Source: Mogibacterium sp. (GTDB lineage: Bacteria > Bacillota > Clostridia > Peptostreptococcales > Anaerovoracaceae). Taken from it: a stretch of DNA of 37,608 bases. The DNA lies in NCBI GenBank assembly GCA_024403055.1, contig JAKSSO010000006.1, positions 1 through 37,608 on the forward strand, written 5' to 3'. A program made the position numbers and the translations under genes. Shown piece after piece: positions 21,749 through 30,652 of the stretch (positions are counted from its first letter, which is position 1; every line of letters begins with the position of its first letter). Below the pieces are notes generated by a model. The model was given only the letters and a program-made list of their open reading frames with translations. It ran no database searches and had not been told where the DNA came from.

Positions 21749-21772
21749 CCTAATCCCTACCAAAAAGGAGGA
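21722..21772. promoter_or_regulatory. Tandem putative IscR operator, CCTACC-N5-GGWGGR
   Basis: Site 1 is CCTACC-ACTTA-GGTGGG (21722-21738) and site 2 is CCTACC-AAAAA-GGAGGA (21756-21772), 34 bp apart. Site 1 covers the spacer and -10 box of the iscR promoter; site 2 lies just upstream of the -35. This placement suits repression by the Rrf2 protein encoded next door. Confidence 0.7.
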
Positions 21773-21821
21773 ATTTAGAGCTGTTATATTCTTATCGCGT
21801 TAAATAAAATTTTACTGATTA

Positions 21822-21849
21822 TTTACAAATACTTTACTTGAAGTATAAT
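21822..21849 (+). promoter_or_regulatory. Promoter of the Na/Pi cotransporter gene
   Basis: TTTACA (21822-21827) and TATAAT (21844-21849) are 16 bp apart. The ATG follows after 57 bp, with AAGGAG ten bases before it. Confidence 0.75.
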
Positions 21850-21906
21850 ATATATGGAAAAAATTGGAGTTTATACTTTTTATTACACAAAAGGAGTGTA
21901 TAGGGA

Positions 21907-23796
21907 ATGCAGATTTTTTATCAGGTAATAGCTTTTCTGGGAGGACTTGCAATGTTCCTCTACGGAATGCAGGTAATGGGCGACGGACTCAAGAGCATGT
22001 CCGGTGGAGCAATGAAAAGTGCCCTTTCCAAGGTTACCGCTAAACCGGCTCTGGGATTCCTGCTCGGCATGATCGTGGCATGTATTATCCAGAGTTCAAC
22101 AGCAACTATCGTTATTACAATAGGACTTGTAGGTGCAGGACTTCTGACCTTCCACCAGTCTATCGGTATCGTGCTCGGCGCCAATGTTGGTACTGCTATC
22201 ACAGCACAGATCATCAGACTGATGGATGTCAGCTCCGGTACAGACAGTCCTCTTTATTTTTTCAAGGCTGACAACCTTGCACCTCTTGCGCTCATCATCG
22301 GTATCATTCTGATCATGTTCGTAAGAAGCGGGTCGTCGAAAAACACCGGTGCCATCGCATGTGGTTTTGGCGTACTCTTCATGGGACTGATCTACATGAG
22401 CGATGTTGTATCAGGATTCGGCGATTCACTGAGTCATCTGCTGACAGCTTTTGAGAACAATTATTTCCTCGGATTCCTTGCCGGTGTCGGCGTTACCGGA
22501 GTTGTTCAGAGTTCCTCAGCTGTTGTCGGTATCATTCAATCTATTGCAAGTTCAGTCGGTGTAAGCTTTAAGGGAATTTTCGCAGTCGTTATCGGCGTCA
22601 ACATCGGAGACTGTCTTACCACATACCTCGTTAGCCGTATCGGCGCAAAACCGACTCAGAGAAGGACCGCTGTAGTTCATGTTGTATATAACGTATTCGC
22701 TGCAACGCTCTGCATCCTGCTTGTCATCCTCGGAAGAACGACCGGTATAATAAGCGATGATCTCTGGATGAAGACTCTGAATTCCGGAGGTGTAGCTAAC
22801 CTGCATGGTTTCTTCAGGCTTGTTCCTGCAATTGTGCTCCTTCCTATGACAAATCTTTTTGAAAAGATCACAGTCAAGATCGTACCTGAAGAACCGATAT
22901 ATGAAGAAGATGCCAATGCTCTCGCAGCACTTGATGCACTTGATGCGCGTCTCTTCAACTCCCCTGCTCTCGCACTGGACCAGGTAAGGAGAGTCGTTAT
23001 CGAGATGAGCAGGATCGCAATGCACAACTTTGATGCATGCGTTAAGCAGCTGTATGAATATGATCCGGCAAGAGATGAGCGTATCAAGCAGCGTGAAAAT
23101 CTGCTTGATACCATGGCCGACAATGCGAACAAATACGTTGTTTCGCTTTCACCGCATGTTTCCCTGCAGAAAGATACAAGAGAACAGAACTATCTGCTCA
23201 AGCTCCTGATCTGCTACGAGCGTATCGGTGACCTTGCTGTTAACATCTCTGATGATCTTGCTGAACTGAGAAAAGAGAATGAGAGTTTCTCATCCAATGG
23301 AATGGCCGAGCTGAAGATCGCAACTGATGCCGTATACGAGATCCTCGAACTTGCCAACAGGGCTTTCGTAAATACAGACATGAACATCGCCGCTCAGGTC
23401 GAGCCTCTTGAAGAGGTTATCGATGATCTTATCGAAAACATGAACGGAAGACACGTTTACAGAATGGTCAACCAGCTGTGCAATCCTATCAGAGGCATTT
23501 ATTTCCAGTCTATTCTGACCAATCTGGAGCACGTCTCCGATAAATGTTCTGATATAGCAGTTCACCTCCTTGGAAGTAAAGACGACAGCATTATCGGAAG
23601 CGAGCACAATTATGTTCACGAGCTGCATCATTCCAACAATGAGGATTACATGAGAATGTACAACGAAGATTATGCCAAGTACTTCAATGATCTCGACAGC
23701 ATCCCATTAGGAAGAGTTCTTGACACGGCTTCCGACAGCAGTAAAAAGATCAGTTTAAAAACGGGATCCAGACTGAAGAAAAAGAAAGCAAAATAA
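21907..23796 (+). CDS. Na/Pi cotransporter family protein with PhoU domain
   Basis: The N-terminal 340 residues hold two inverted Na/Pi-cotransporter repeats with the QSS motifs CIIQSSTATIVITIG and GVVQSSSAVVGIIQS. Each is followed by a glycine-rich helix ending LGANVGTAITA and IGVNIGDCLTTY. Residues about 350-570 form a PhoU-like helical domain (YLLKLLICYERIGDLAVNISD). The C-terminus is strongly basic. Members move phosphate with sodium, and the PhoU tail is thought to regulate. The 629-residue size is close to the family norm. The gene is monocistronic, divergent from iscR, and converges on potD. Confidence 0.93.
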   Translation: MQIFYQVIAFLGGLAMFLYGMQVMGDGLKSMSGGAMKSALSKVTAKPALGFLLGMIVACIIQSSTATIVITIGLVGAGLLTFHQSIGIVLGANVGTAITAQIIRLMDVSSGTDSPLYFFKADNLAPLALIIGIILIMFVRSGSSKNTGAIACGFGVLFMGLIYMSDVVSGFGDSLSHLLTAFENNYFLGFLAGVGVTGVVQSSSAVVGIIQSIASSVGVSFKGIFAVVIGVNIGDCLTTYLVSRIGAKPTQRRTAVVHVVYNVFAATLCILLVILGRTTGIISDDLWMKTLNSGGVANLHGFFRLVPAIVLLPMTNLFEKITVKIVPEEPIYEEDANALAALDALDARLFNSPALALDQVRRVVIEMSRIAMHNFDACVKQLYEYDPARDERIKQRENLLDTMADNANKYVVSLSPHVSLQKDTREQNYLLKLLICYERIGDLAVNISDDLAELRKENESFSSNGMAELKIATDAVYEILELANRAFVNTDMNIAAQVEPLEEVIDDLIENMNGRHVYRMVNQLCNPIRGIYFQSILTNLEHVSDKCSDIAVHLLGSKDDSIIGSEHNYVHELHHSNNEDYMRMYNEDYAKYFNDLDSIPLGRVLDTASDSSKKISLKTGSRLKKKKAK

Positions 23797-23851
23797 TCCT
23801 CTGCAGGCCGACCTCCGGCACGCGTCGGATCAGCATGACATGGAGAAATAA

Positions 23852-23889
23852 AAACAGGTGACATAAGCATTTGCTGATGTCACCTGTTT
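23852..23889. terminator. Bidirectional terminator between the Na/Pi gene and potD
   Basis: AAACAGGTGACAT (23852-23864) pairs perfectly with ATGTCACCTGTTT (23877-23889), and AGCA/TGCT extends the stem. T-rich stretches flank both sides. Confidence 0.92.
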
Positions 23890-23907
23890 ATTTATTTCAG
23901 TATTGAA

Positions 23908-24954
23908 CTATTCTGCCTTGACCTTCTTCCAGTACTTGCTGTACATGTCCATTGTGTCATTATTCAGTGTCTTCAGTGATTCACATCTTCCGACCAGTTC
24001 CTCGTCCGGGAATATGGCCTTGTCCTCAAGGTACTCCTTGTCTATCATCTCCTGAGCTGCTTTGTTAGGAGTTGTATAGTACAGATACTCAAAGTTCTTA
24101 TATGCTACCTCAGGACGGCAGAGATAATTGATCCAGGCCTCTGCATGCTCCTTGTTTATCGCCTCTTTAGGAATGAACCAGGAGTCGATAAAGAACTCGC
24201 TCCCTTCTTTTGGCACAACAAACTCGCAGTCCTCGTTGAGGTCCTTGATGTACTGGTACTCTCCGTTCCACACTACACCTACAGCTGCGGAGCCATCAAC
24301 AAGAAGATCTCTTGCAGCGTCATTGGCATATCTGTATACCATTGACTTCTGATCGATGAGATCCTCTGCTGCCTTCCTGATTTCTTCTTCATTGCTTGAA
24401 TTCAGGGAAGAGCCGTTCTTCTTGAGTCCGATAGCAAAGGCATCTCTTACACTGTCAGGCATTACCATCTGGTCAGCAAAATCTTCGTCCCAGAGATCCT
24501 CCCAGGAATCTATCTTCTTGTCTCCGACCATTTTGGTATTGTAATCAATGCCCAGAATACCTACCTGATAAGGCACGGAATATTTGTTGCCCGGGTCGAA
24601 TGCCTCGGATTTCTCCATGTATATCTCATCAATATTCTTCGCTTCCGGGATATTATCGTAGTTCAACTCGGCAAGCATGTCATTCTGCGCAAGCTTCTCG
24701 ATCATGTAGTCCGAGGTACAGATAACATCATAGGTAGTGGCATTGTTTTCAAGTACGGTGTACATTTCTTCAGCCGTGTCATAGTAGTCCTGAATAACAC
24801 GGATCCCTGTTTCCGCTTCAAAATCCTCAGCCACCATCGGATCATAATAATCTCCATAACAATACACGTACACTTCCCCGTTCACACCTGAACGACAGGA
24901 ACCGCACAACAGCATTGCAGTGATTGTTAAAATAATAGTCGCAATTTTCTTCAT
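23908..24954 (-). CDS. Spermidine/putrescine-type substrate-binding lipoprotein (PotD family)
   Basis: This 348-residue solute-binding protein of the PotD/PotF class has a lipoprotein signal (MKKIATIILTITAMLLCGSC; Cys20 is the likely lipid site, with an unusual Cys at -3). EVYVYCYGDYYDPMVAEDFE then matches the usual start of the mature domain, and later come YSVPYQVGILGIDYNT and the SWEDLWDEDF motif. No potABC permease or ATPase is in the window, so it is an orphan here. It starts 44 nt after the STAS gene with no clear terminator between, which suggests readthrough from the liv/SpoIIE transcript. Polyamine binding is inferred from the family only. Confidence 0.85.
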   Translation of the reverse strand: MKKIATIILTITAMLLCGSCRSGVNGEVYVYCYGDYYDPMVAEDFEAETGIRVIQDYYDTAEEMYTVLENNATTYDVICTSDYMIEKLAQNDMLAELNYDNIPEAKNIDEIYMEKSEAFDPGNKYSVPYQVGILGIDYNTKMVGDKKIDSWEDLWDEDFADQMVMPDSVRDAFAIGLKKNGSSLNSSNEEEIRKAAEDLIDQKSMVYRYANDAARDLLVDGSAAVGVVWNGEYQYIKDLNEDCEFVVPKEGSEFFIDSWFIPKEAINKEHAEAWINYLCRPEVAYKNFEYLYYTTPNKAAQEMIDKEYLEDKAIFPDEELVGRCESLKTLNNDTMDMYSKYWKKVKAE

Positions 24955-24998
24955 AGTTCCGATATATGACCCACCCGACGTATCCGCCGTATTACATG

Positions 24999-25295
24999 TT
25001 ATTCAATAGTAAGAATGTCTACAAAACCGGTTATCTCAAAGACGTTCATGATCTCATCAATAACATTGATCAGCTTCATCTCTCCCTGCTGATTCATGGT
25101 CTTCTGAGCACCAAGTATTACTCTCAGACCTGCAGATGAAACATACTCAAGCTCGTCAAAGTCCAGAACGAGCTGCTTCACACCTTTCAGAGAGCTCTTG
25201 ATAACTTCCTCAAGTTCAGGAGCAGTTGTTGTATCAAGTCTGCCCTTCACCTGCAGTTCCAGCTTCTCACCATCAAGATTTTTAATAATTTCCAT
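24999..25295 (-). CDS. STAS-domain anti-anti-sigma factor
   Basis: This 98-residue single STAS domain is like SpoIIAA and RsbV. The phosphorylation site is Ser54 in YVSSAGLRVIL, and LVLDFDELEYV precedes it as in the family. In the known system the unphosphorylated form captures an anti-sigma kinase. Here the gene starts 3 nt after the SpoIIE/HATPase gene, which could supply both the phosphatase and the kinase. No sigma factor gene is adjacent. Confidence 0.93.
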   Translation of the reverse strand: MEIIKNLDGEKLELQVKGRLDTTTAPELEEVIKSSLKGVKQLVLDFDELEYVSSAGLRVILGAQKTMNQQGEMKLINVIDEIMNVFEITGFVDILTIE

Positions 25296-25298
25296 CTT

Positions 25299-27788
25299 TT
25301 ACCTCTCATTCTCCAGAATAACATCCAGAATGTTATTTCCGTTAATTCGGCTGTATTTTATATCCTCAGCCATTTCCTTGACCATGAATATCCCAAGTCC
25401 GCCTATTTCTCGTTCTTCACTAGAAAGCGTTATGTCAGGATCTTCCTTCTCCAATGGATTGTATGCTATGCCATTGTCTTCGAAGGACATGCATATCCTG
25501 CTTCGATTCTGCTCCAGTCTACAGTATAACTTCGCAAATGTCGCTCCACTGTAGTTTACGATATTGGAATATATTTCGTCAACGATTACCATGATCTTGG
25601 CAGACATTGAACGTGGGATCTCGTTCTCTTCGTTAAAGTTATCAAAGTATTGTACTACTTCCGCAATTGATCCCTTATCAGGCTTAACGCTCAGTGAACC
25701 GTCAAGTTCATTTTTTCTTCTGATCGCCAGCATGGTGATATCGTCAAACTGTGGCGCTGTGCCTACGAACCAGTCCACATCAGCCTTTACATACTTGCAC
25801 AGATATCTTGTATTCATTCCTGCAGCTTTACTGATTGCATTAGCAAGTCGCTTTTCTCCATAAAGCTCATTTTGAGAATTCGTAGCCTCCGTCACACCAT
25901 CAGTATACAGCAGGATGGTATCGCCCCTCTCCAGTGTTAACTCGTGGCCTACGTACTTGATACCCTCAAGACCGGCAAGAACGAATCCAGGTTTCTGCTC
26001 GCAGAAATCAAGCTCCTTATTCTCACGAATAACAATCGGAGGATTGTGTCCGGCGTTGGCATATTGGATAACACCTGTATCCAGATCGATGATACCAAGC
26101 CAGGCCGTAACAAACATGCCCGAGTCATTATTGATGCACAGCTCTTCATTGGCCTTTGTCAGTGCCGTTTCAGGCGAAGCACCTGTCTCGACCAGACTCT
26201 TGATAAGAGTCTTTGCCTTCATCATGAAGAGTGCTGCAGGTATGCCCTTACCCGATACGTCAGCAATAAGGAATGCGATCTTATCACCCATTACAGGATA
26301 GAAATCGTAGAAGTCTCCTCCGACCTCCTTAGCTGCCATCATGTTGGCATAAAGTTCCAGCTTGCTTCCATTCGGATATACTCTCGGCAGTGCAGAATAC
26401 TGAATATCCTTGGCAAGCTGCAGTTCTGCATCTATTCTTGCTGAAGCCTCATCAATATAGTGTTTCAGAGCATCTACAGTTTCATTTATGTCCCTGGAAA
26501 GAGAAACAAACTCTTCGTTTGTGTCAATATCGACCCTTACGTCCAGGTTTCCTGAACTGATCCTATCAAGGTCCTCATTGACCCTCTTCATGCTCTTCAC
26601 GACCTTTTCTCTTATCAGGAAAAATATCTGTATGAAAAGCACTGCCAGAATGATGATCTCAAAGAAGGCTGTCGTATACAGCGAAACATCTCTGTTGAGT
26701 TCTGCTTCAACCTTAGGATAAACACCCAGCGCATAGTATCTTCCCATTTTGGCATATGAAATGTAGTATATGTCGTCAGATCTGCTTGTGTATTGCTTGA
26801 TAATAGAATACTCTTCAAGTCTGGAAAGTATATCAACATCGTAGCGGGCCTTTATTTCATCCGCAGAAAATGATTTTTCTGTTGCAGCAACTATATATCC
26901 TTCACTGTCCAGAATTGCGATAAAGCCGTTTGTGCCTATGTGCCAGTTCTTGACCTCTTCCTCCAGAAATTCCTTCAGTTCATCACCTGTATACCCGGAC
27001 TCTGCAGCGTCCGACTTTACATCATGTAATGTCTGAGAAATAATGTCCGATGCGTTTTTTGTTGCCATGTGATTCTGCAGGAGAAGCACAAAGCTGTTGG
27101 TCAGAACAAAGGCAATGACGACGGTAATTAAAAGACCGGCCTGCATGTCTTCGGCAATTTTTCTGGTCTTTTGATCGAGTCTGAGCTTGTCCTTTGTCAT
27201 CAGACTTATGGCAAGTGCAGAAAGGCCCACTGTAAACGCAACGCCCGGTATCATGACCGGAGTACATAGGCTTACTACTCTGATCGCGTTTATAGTATCG
27301 TCAATATTGGTAAGGAATACGAGCAGGAGGTGTATTACCTCTGCTACCAATCCTATTGCGAGTGCATATAGGAAACGTGCCCTTTTATCTTCCAGAACAC
27401 GCTTTCGAATGAAAGCACCAAAAAGGCCCGACACTATTGTTCCTATCGTGCAAGCCAGTCTTGTGTACTCGCCCGCGCCCCAGTAAACAGCGAACCATCT
27501 TTCAACTCCGCCGATAAGACCTGCAATGATTCCTGCAGGTGCTCCGAAGAACAGTCCGGCACAGAGAGGTGCTGCGTCTCTGATGTTCATTATCGCTCCA
27601 TCAATGGAAACACCGAGCTCAGTTCCGCCCACAGCAAGAATGCCATAGATAATGCCTATGACTATCTGCCACATTTTACGTTTTTCTGCTCTATACTCAA
27701 TGTGTTTTTCCTCACACCTATATAAAGCAACAGTAAGCAGAATCATAAATATTCCGCTTACTGTAAGTCTTAAAATTCCGTTGATCAT
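25299..27788 (-). CDS. Membrane sensor with SpoIIE phosphatase and anti-sigma-type HATPase domains
   Basis: This 829-residue protein has, in order: a LytS-like multi-helix membrane domain (1-200, with NIRDAAPLCAGLFFG and GGVERW); a transmembrane helix (217-237); an extracytoplasmic sensor of the Cache type (238-365, IGTNGFIAILDSEGYIVAAT); a second helix (371-393); HAMP (394-446); a SpoIIE/PP2C phosphatase (475-691); and a GHKL ATPase (700-829). Metal-binding acids are visible in GGDFYDF, ADVSGKG, YTDGVTEA and FDDITMLAI. The ATPase keeps N box DEIYSNIVNYS, G1 EDNGIAYNP and G2 GGLGIFMVK. Its ATG overlaps the livF stop by one base and the STAS gene follows 3 nt later. It probably sets the phosphorylation state of that STAS protein in answer to an external ligand. 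Confidence 0.93.
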   Translation of the reverse strand: MINGILRLTVSGIFMILLTVALYRCEEKHIEYRAEKRKMWQIVIGIIYGILAVGGTELGVSIDGAIMNIRDAAPLCAGLFFGAPAGIIAGLIGGVERWFAVYWGAGEYTRLACTIGTIVSGLFGAFIRKRVLEDKRARFLYALAIGLVAEVIHLLLVFLTNIDDTINAIRVVSLCTPVMIPGVAFTVGLSALAISLMTKDKLRLDQKTRKIAEDMQAGLLITVVIAFVLTNSFVLLLQNHMATKNASDIISQTLHDVKSDAAESGYTGDELKEFLEEEVKNWHIGTNGFIAILDSEGYIVAATEKSFSADEIKARYDVDILSRLEEYSIIKQYTSRSDDIYYISYAKMGRYYALGVYPKVEAELNRDVSLYTTAFFEIIILAVLFIQIFFLIREKVVKSMKRVNEDLDRISSGNLDVRVDIDTNEEFVSLSRDINETVDALKHYIDEASARIDAELQLAKDIQYSALPRVYPNGSKLELYANMMAAKEVGGDFYDFYPVMGDKIAFLIADVSGKGIPAALFMMKAKTLIKSLVETGASPETALTKANEELCINNDSGMFVTAWLGIIDLDTGVIQYANAGHNPPIVIRENKELDFCEQKPGFVLAGLEGIKYVGHELTLERGDTILLYTDGVTEATNSQNELYGEKRLANAISKAAGMNTRYLCKYVKADVDWFVGTAPQFDDITMLAIRRKNELDGSLSVKPDKGSIAEVVQYFDNFNEENEIPRSMSAKIMVIVDEIYSNIVNYSGATFAKLYCRLEQNRSRICMSFEDNGIAYNPLEKEDPDITLSSEEREIGGLGIFMVKEMAEDIKYSRINGNNILDVILENER

Positions 27789-28492
27789 TATTCTCCCAGA
27801 TAAGCCTGTTGTACACGAGGGTCATTCAGCAGTGCCTTGCCCGGTCCTGCCATTGTAATAACACCCGTTTCCATAACATAGGCATAATCAGAAATATCGA
27901 GTGCTGCCTTAGCGTTCTGCTCGATAAGCATGATGTTAACGCCTTCTGCAGCGATCTTCTGAATAATAGTGAAAATATCCTTGATTACCAGTGGTGCAAG
28001 TCCGAGTGAAGGCTCGTCAAGCATCAGCAGTTTTGGCTTGGACATCAGTGCCCTTGCTACTGCCAGCATCTGCTGCTCACCGCCGGAAAGTGTGGCACCC
28101 AGCTGCCATGTTCTTTCCTTAAGTCTTGGGAACAGGCTGTATACCCATTCCTTGTCCTTTTCGATCTCTTCCTTGTCTTTCCTGAGATATGCACCGCACA
28201 TGATGTTTTCATCTACAGTCAGATCAGGAAAAATTCTTCTGCCTTCAGGACAGAGGATAATACCCTCTCCTACGATGTCCTTGGTCTTGCCGGAAGTAAT
28301 GTCCACATCATCCCAGTAAACATGTCCTTCAGCCTTAGGCACAAGACCCATGATAGACTTAAGAGTAGTTGATTTTCCCGCACCATTTGCTCCGATAAGC
28401 GAGATGATCTTGCCGTCAGGAACATCGATATCGATACCTCTCAGGGCGTGAATTCCGCCGTAATAAACATGTAAATCTCTTATTGCCAGCAT
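27788..28492 (-). CDS. livF: Branched-chain amino acid ABC transporter ATPase LivF
   Basis: This 234-residue ATPase powers a LIV-type importer. Walker A is GANGAGKST, the signature is LSGGEQQML, and Walker B is LLMLDEPSLGLAP; this last form is typical for LivF. Its ATG overlaps the livG stop by one base, and its own stop overlaps the start of the SpoIIE-type gene in the same way. The substrate may be a branched-chain amino acid, another amino acid, or urea or amides; the protein itself does not decide. Confidence 0.97.
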   Translation of the reverse strand: MLAIRDLHVYYGGIHALRGIDIDVPDGKIISLIGANGAGKSTTLKSIMGLVPKAEGHVYWDDVDITSGKTKDIVGEGIILCPEGRRIFPDLTVDENIMCGAYLRKDKEEIEKDKEWVYSLFPRLKERTWQLGATLSGGEQQMLAVARALMSKPKLLMLDEPSLGLAPLVIKDIFTIIQKIAAEGVNIMLIEQNAKAALDISDYAYVMETGVITMAGPGKALLNDPRVQQAYLGE

Positions 28493-29340
28493 TACTCGTC
28501 ACCTCCCAGATAAGCTTCGATAACTGCAGGGTTAGCCTGGATCTCTTCAGGTGTACCGTCTGCGATCTGTCCGCCGTAATTCAGTACATAAATGTGTTCG
28601 CAGATGCCCATGATAACCTGCATGTGGTGCTCGATCATCAGGATAGAGAGATCGAATTCGTCTCTGATGCGACCGATGAATCTCATCAGATCATCAGACT
28701 CCTGCGGGTTCATTCCGGCAGCCGGCTCGTCGAGGAGCAGGATCGAAGGATGAGTTGCAAGAGCACGAGCGATCTCAAGATGTCTCTGCTTACCATAAGG
28801 CAGCGAAGTCGACATGTCGTTTCTGTTCTCGTAGAGGTCGACCTTCTTCAGGAGTTCGAGTGCCTCTTCTCTCATTGCAGCTTCTTCCCTACGTGCTGTA
28901 GGACTTCTGAAAACTGATCCGAAAACATTCTGCTTCTGATTCATGTGCATTGCAACAAGTACGTTCTCCAGTACAGTCATGCCCTTGAAAAGCCTGATGT
29001 TCTGGAAAGTACGTGCAACACCCAGCTTGGTGACTTTGTCAGGAAGCATGGTCTTAACTTCAGTATAAACTCCCTGATTACGACCCTTGTATGTATCTTT
29101 CATCTTACCCTGCGGGTAATTCTCGATAACAACTTCTCCATTGATCTCAACATTACCGTTAGTAGGCTCATATACGCCTGTGATAACGTTGAAAGCGGTC
29201 GTCTTTCCGGCACCGTTAGGTCCGATAAGTCCGACGATCTCGTTCTTGTGAACTTTGAGGTTAAGGTTGTCTACTGCGACAACGCCTCCGAACTGCATTG
29301 TTACATCGGAGAGCTTAAGTACAACTTCTCTGTTATCCAT
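28492..29340 (-). CDS. livG: Branched-chain amino acid ABC transporter ATPase LivG
   Basis: This is the second ATPase of the importer, 282 residues long. Walker A is GPNGAGKTT, and the LivG-type PxQSDDLMRFI stretch follows Walker B (ILLLDEPAAGMNP). The C-terminal ADGTPEEIQANPAVIEAYLG is typical for LivG. The segment NYPQGKMKDTYKGRNQGVYTEVKTMLPDK near residue 75 is somewhat longer than in E. coli LivG. Start and stop overlap the neighbouring genes by one base each, a fully coupled arrangement. Confidence 0.97.
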   Translation of the reverse strand: MDNREVVLKLSDVTMQFGGVVAVDNLNLKVHKNEIVGLIGPNGAGKTTAFNVITGVYEPTNGNVEINGEVVIENYPQGKMKDTYKGRNQGVYTEVKTMLPDKVTKLGVARTFQNIRLFKGMTVLENVLVAMHMNQKQNVFGSVFRSPTARREEAAMREEALELLKKVDLYENRNDMSTSLPYGKQRHLEIARALATHPSILLLDEPAAGMNPQESDDLMRFIGRIRDEFDLSILMIEHHMQVIMGICEHIYVLNYGGQIADGTPEEIQANPAVIEAYLGGDE

Positions 29341-30641
29341 TATCTGCCCTCCTTATCAAATACTACAACATGATCAAATGTTTCGAGAGGAGTGAAGAGC
29401 TTCTCGCCGCTTGCCTTCTTAGCCTCTGAATTTTTCTTGTCTTCCTTGGCCTTGAGCTTTGCAGCCTTTGCAGCAGCTCTTTCCTTCTTCTTTGCTTCGC
29501 TCTTAGCCTTGTGCTTTGCAGGCCATGCCTTGAGGTTTTCAGGCAGGTTCTTAAACCAGCTGATAAGACCTTCCCAGCTGAACTCCTTGGTACCCATGAT
29601 ACCCTGTGCAGCAAAGAGTACGATCAGCATGATGATGACTGCGAATACTACCTTGCGGAAGCCTGCACGGAAGATCGGTGAAGAGATACCGAGCCACATT
29701 CCTGCATCGAGTCCTCTCAGCCACCACTCAGAGCATGCTGTGAAGAGGAATGCAGCAATAACAGATCCGGTTATTGAACCGATACCGCCGATTACTACCA
29801 TCAGCAGGATCTCGTATGTCATTGTTGTTGCAAAAGGTGTTGCATTGATAGTTGTCTGGAACATTGCCAGCAGAGCTCCACCGATTCCTGCGAAGAATGA
29901 GGAAATAACGAATGCCATCTCCTTGTGCTTGAACAGGTTGACACCCATTGCCTCTGCAGCTATTTCGTCATCTCTGATAGCTCTGAATGCACGTCCGTAA
30001 GTTGAATTGATGAGCAGCATGATGAATGCAATGCACAATCCCGCAATTATTACAGGGAATATCGCATTCTTGTATACTGCATACTTACGAAGTACGTTTG
30101 ACGCATTAGTGATAGGTCCGAGAGTATTCCACTGGAAGAATGCTCTGAGGATCTCGGCAAAGCCAAGTGTGGCAATTGCCAGGTAGTCCGACTTAAGTCT
30201 CAGTACAGGAATACCGATGAGATATGCGATCAGTGCTACGAACAGTCCTGCGAACAGCATAGGAATGATCATTCCGAGGTAGTGTCCGAAGATACCGAGC
30301 TTTCCCTCCAGTATCTCAACGAGAGACCACTGGATCAGTCCACCGTCGAAGTACTGATATACTGCAGCGTGTGAGCCTGCAGGAATAGTGAAGATCGCAT
30401 ATGAATATGCTCCGATGAGCATGAATCCTGCCTGTCCGAGTGAGAACAGTCCGGTAAAACCGTTAAGCAGGTTCATGGATGCAGCTACGAGTGCGTATAC
30501 TGCGCCCTTTTCGATTACTGTTACGAGCATTCCGTTTCCACCCATGTCGTCAATGAAATATACAATGACGAGGATGGCAAGGATAGAAGCAACTGAGAGA
30601 AGGGACTTGGTCTTCTTTTTCAAAGTAATTTCGTTATTCAT
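29340..30641 (-). CDS. livM: Branched-chain amino acid ABC transporter permease LivM, with a basic C-terminal tail
   Basis: The membrane part (residues 15-350) has about nine helices and the permease motifs GLFSLGQAGFMLIGAY, LRLKSDYLAIATLGFAEI and GIGGIGSITGSVIAA. The EAMGVN loop, which couples to the ATPase, is present. After the last helix a tail of about 65 residues is unusually rich in Lys and Ala (KAKSEAKKKERAAAKAAK), with a proline-containing end. LivM proteins normally end near the last helix. A GAGGAGG site lies before the ATG, 11 nt after the livH stop. Confidence 0.95.
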   Translation of the reverse strand: MNNEITLKKKTKSLLSVASILAILVIVYFIDDMGGNGMLVTVIEKGAVYALVAASMNLLNGFTGLFSLGQAGFMLIGAYSYAIFTIPAGSHAAVYQYFDGGLIQWSLVEILEGKLGIFGHYLGMIIPMLFAGLFVALIAYLIGIPVLRLKSDYLAIATLGFAEILRAFFQWNTLGPITNASNVLRKYAVYKNAIFPVIIAGLCIAFIMLLINSTYGRAFRAIRDDEIAAEAMGVNLFKHKEMAFVISSFFAGIGGALLAMFQTTINATPFATTMTYEILLMVVIGGIGSITGSVIAAFLFTACSEWWLRGLDAGMWLGISSPIFRAGFRKVVFAVIIMLIVLFAAQGIMGTKEFSWEGLISWFKNLPENLKAWPAKHKAKSEAKKKERAAAKAAKLKAKEDKKNSEAKKASGEKLFTPLETFDHVVVFDKEGR

Positions 30642-30652
30642 GGTCCCCTCCT

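Noticed and set aside
23908..24954. Part of a potABCD operon
   Set aside because: The flanking genes are a Na/Pi cotransporter (convergent) and a STAS protein; no permease or ATPase of that system is present.
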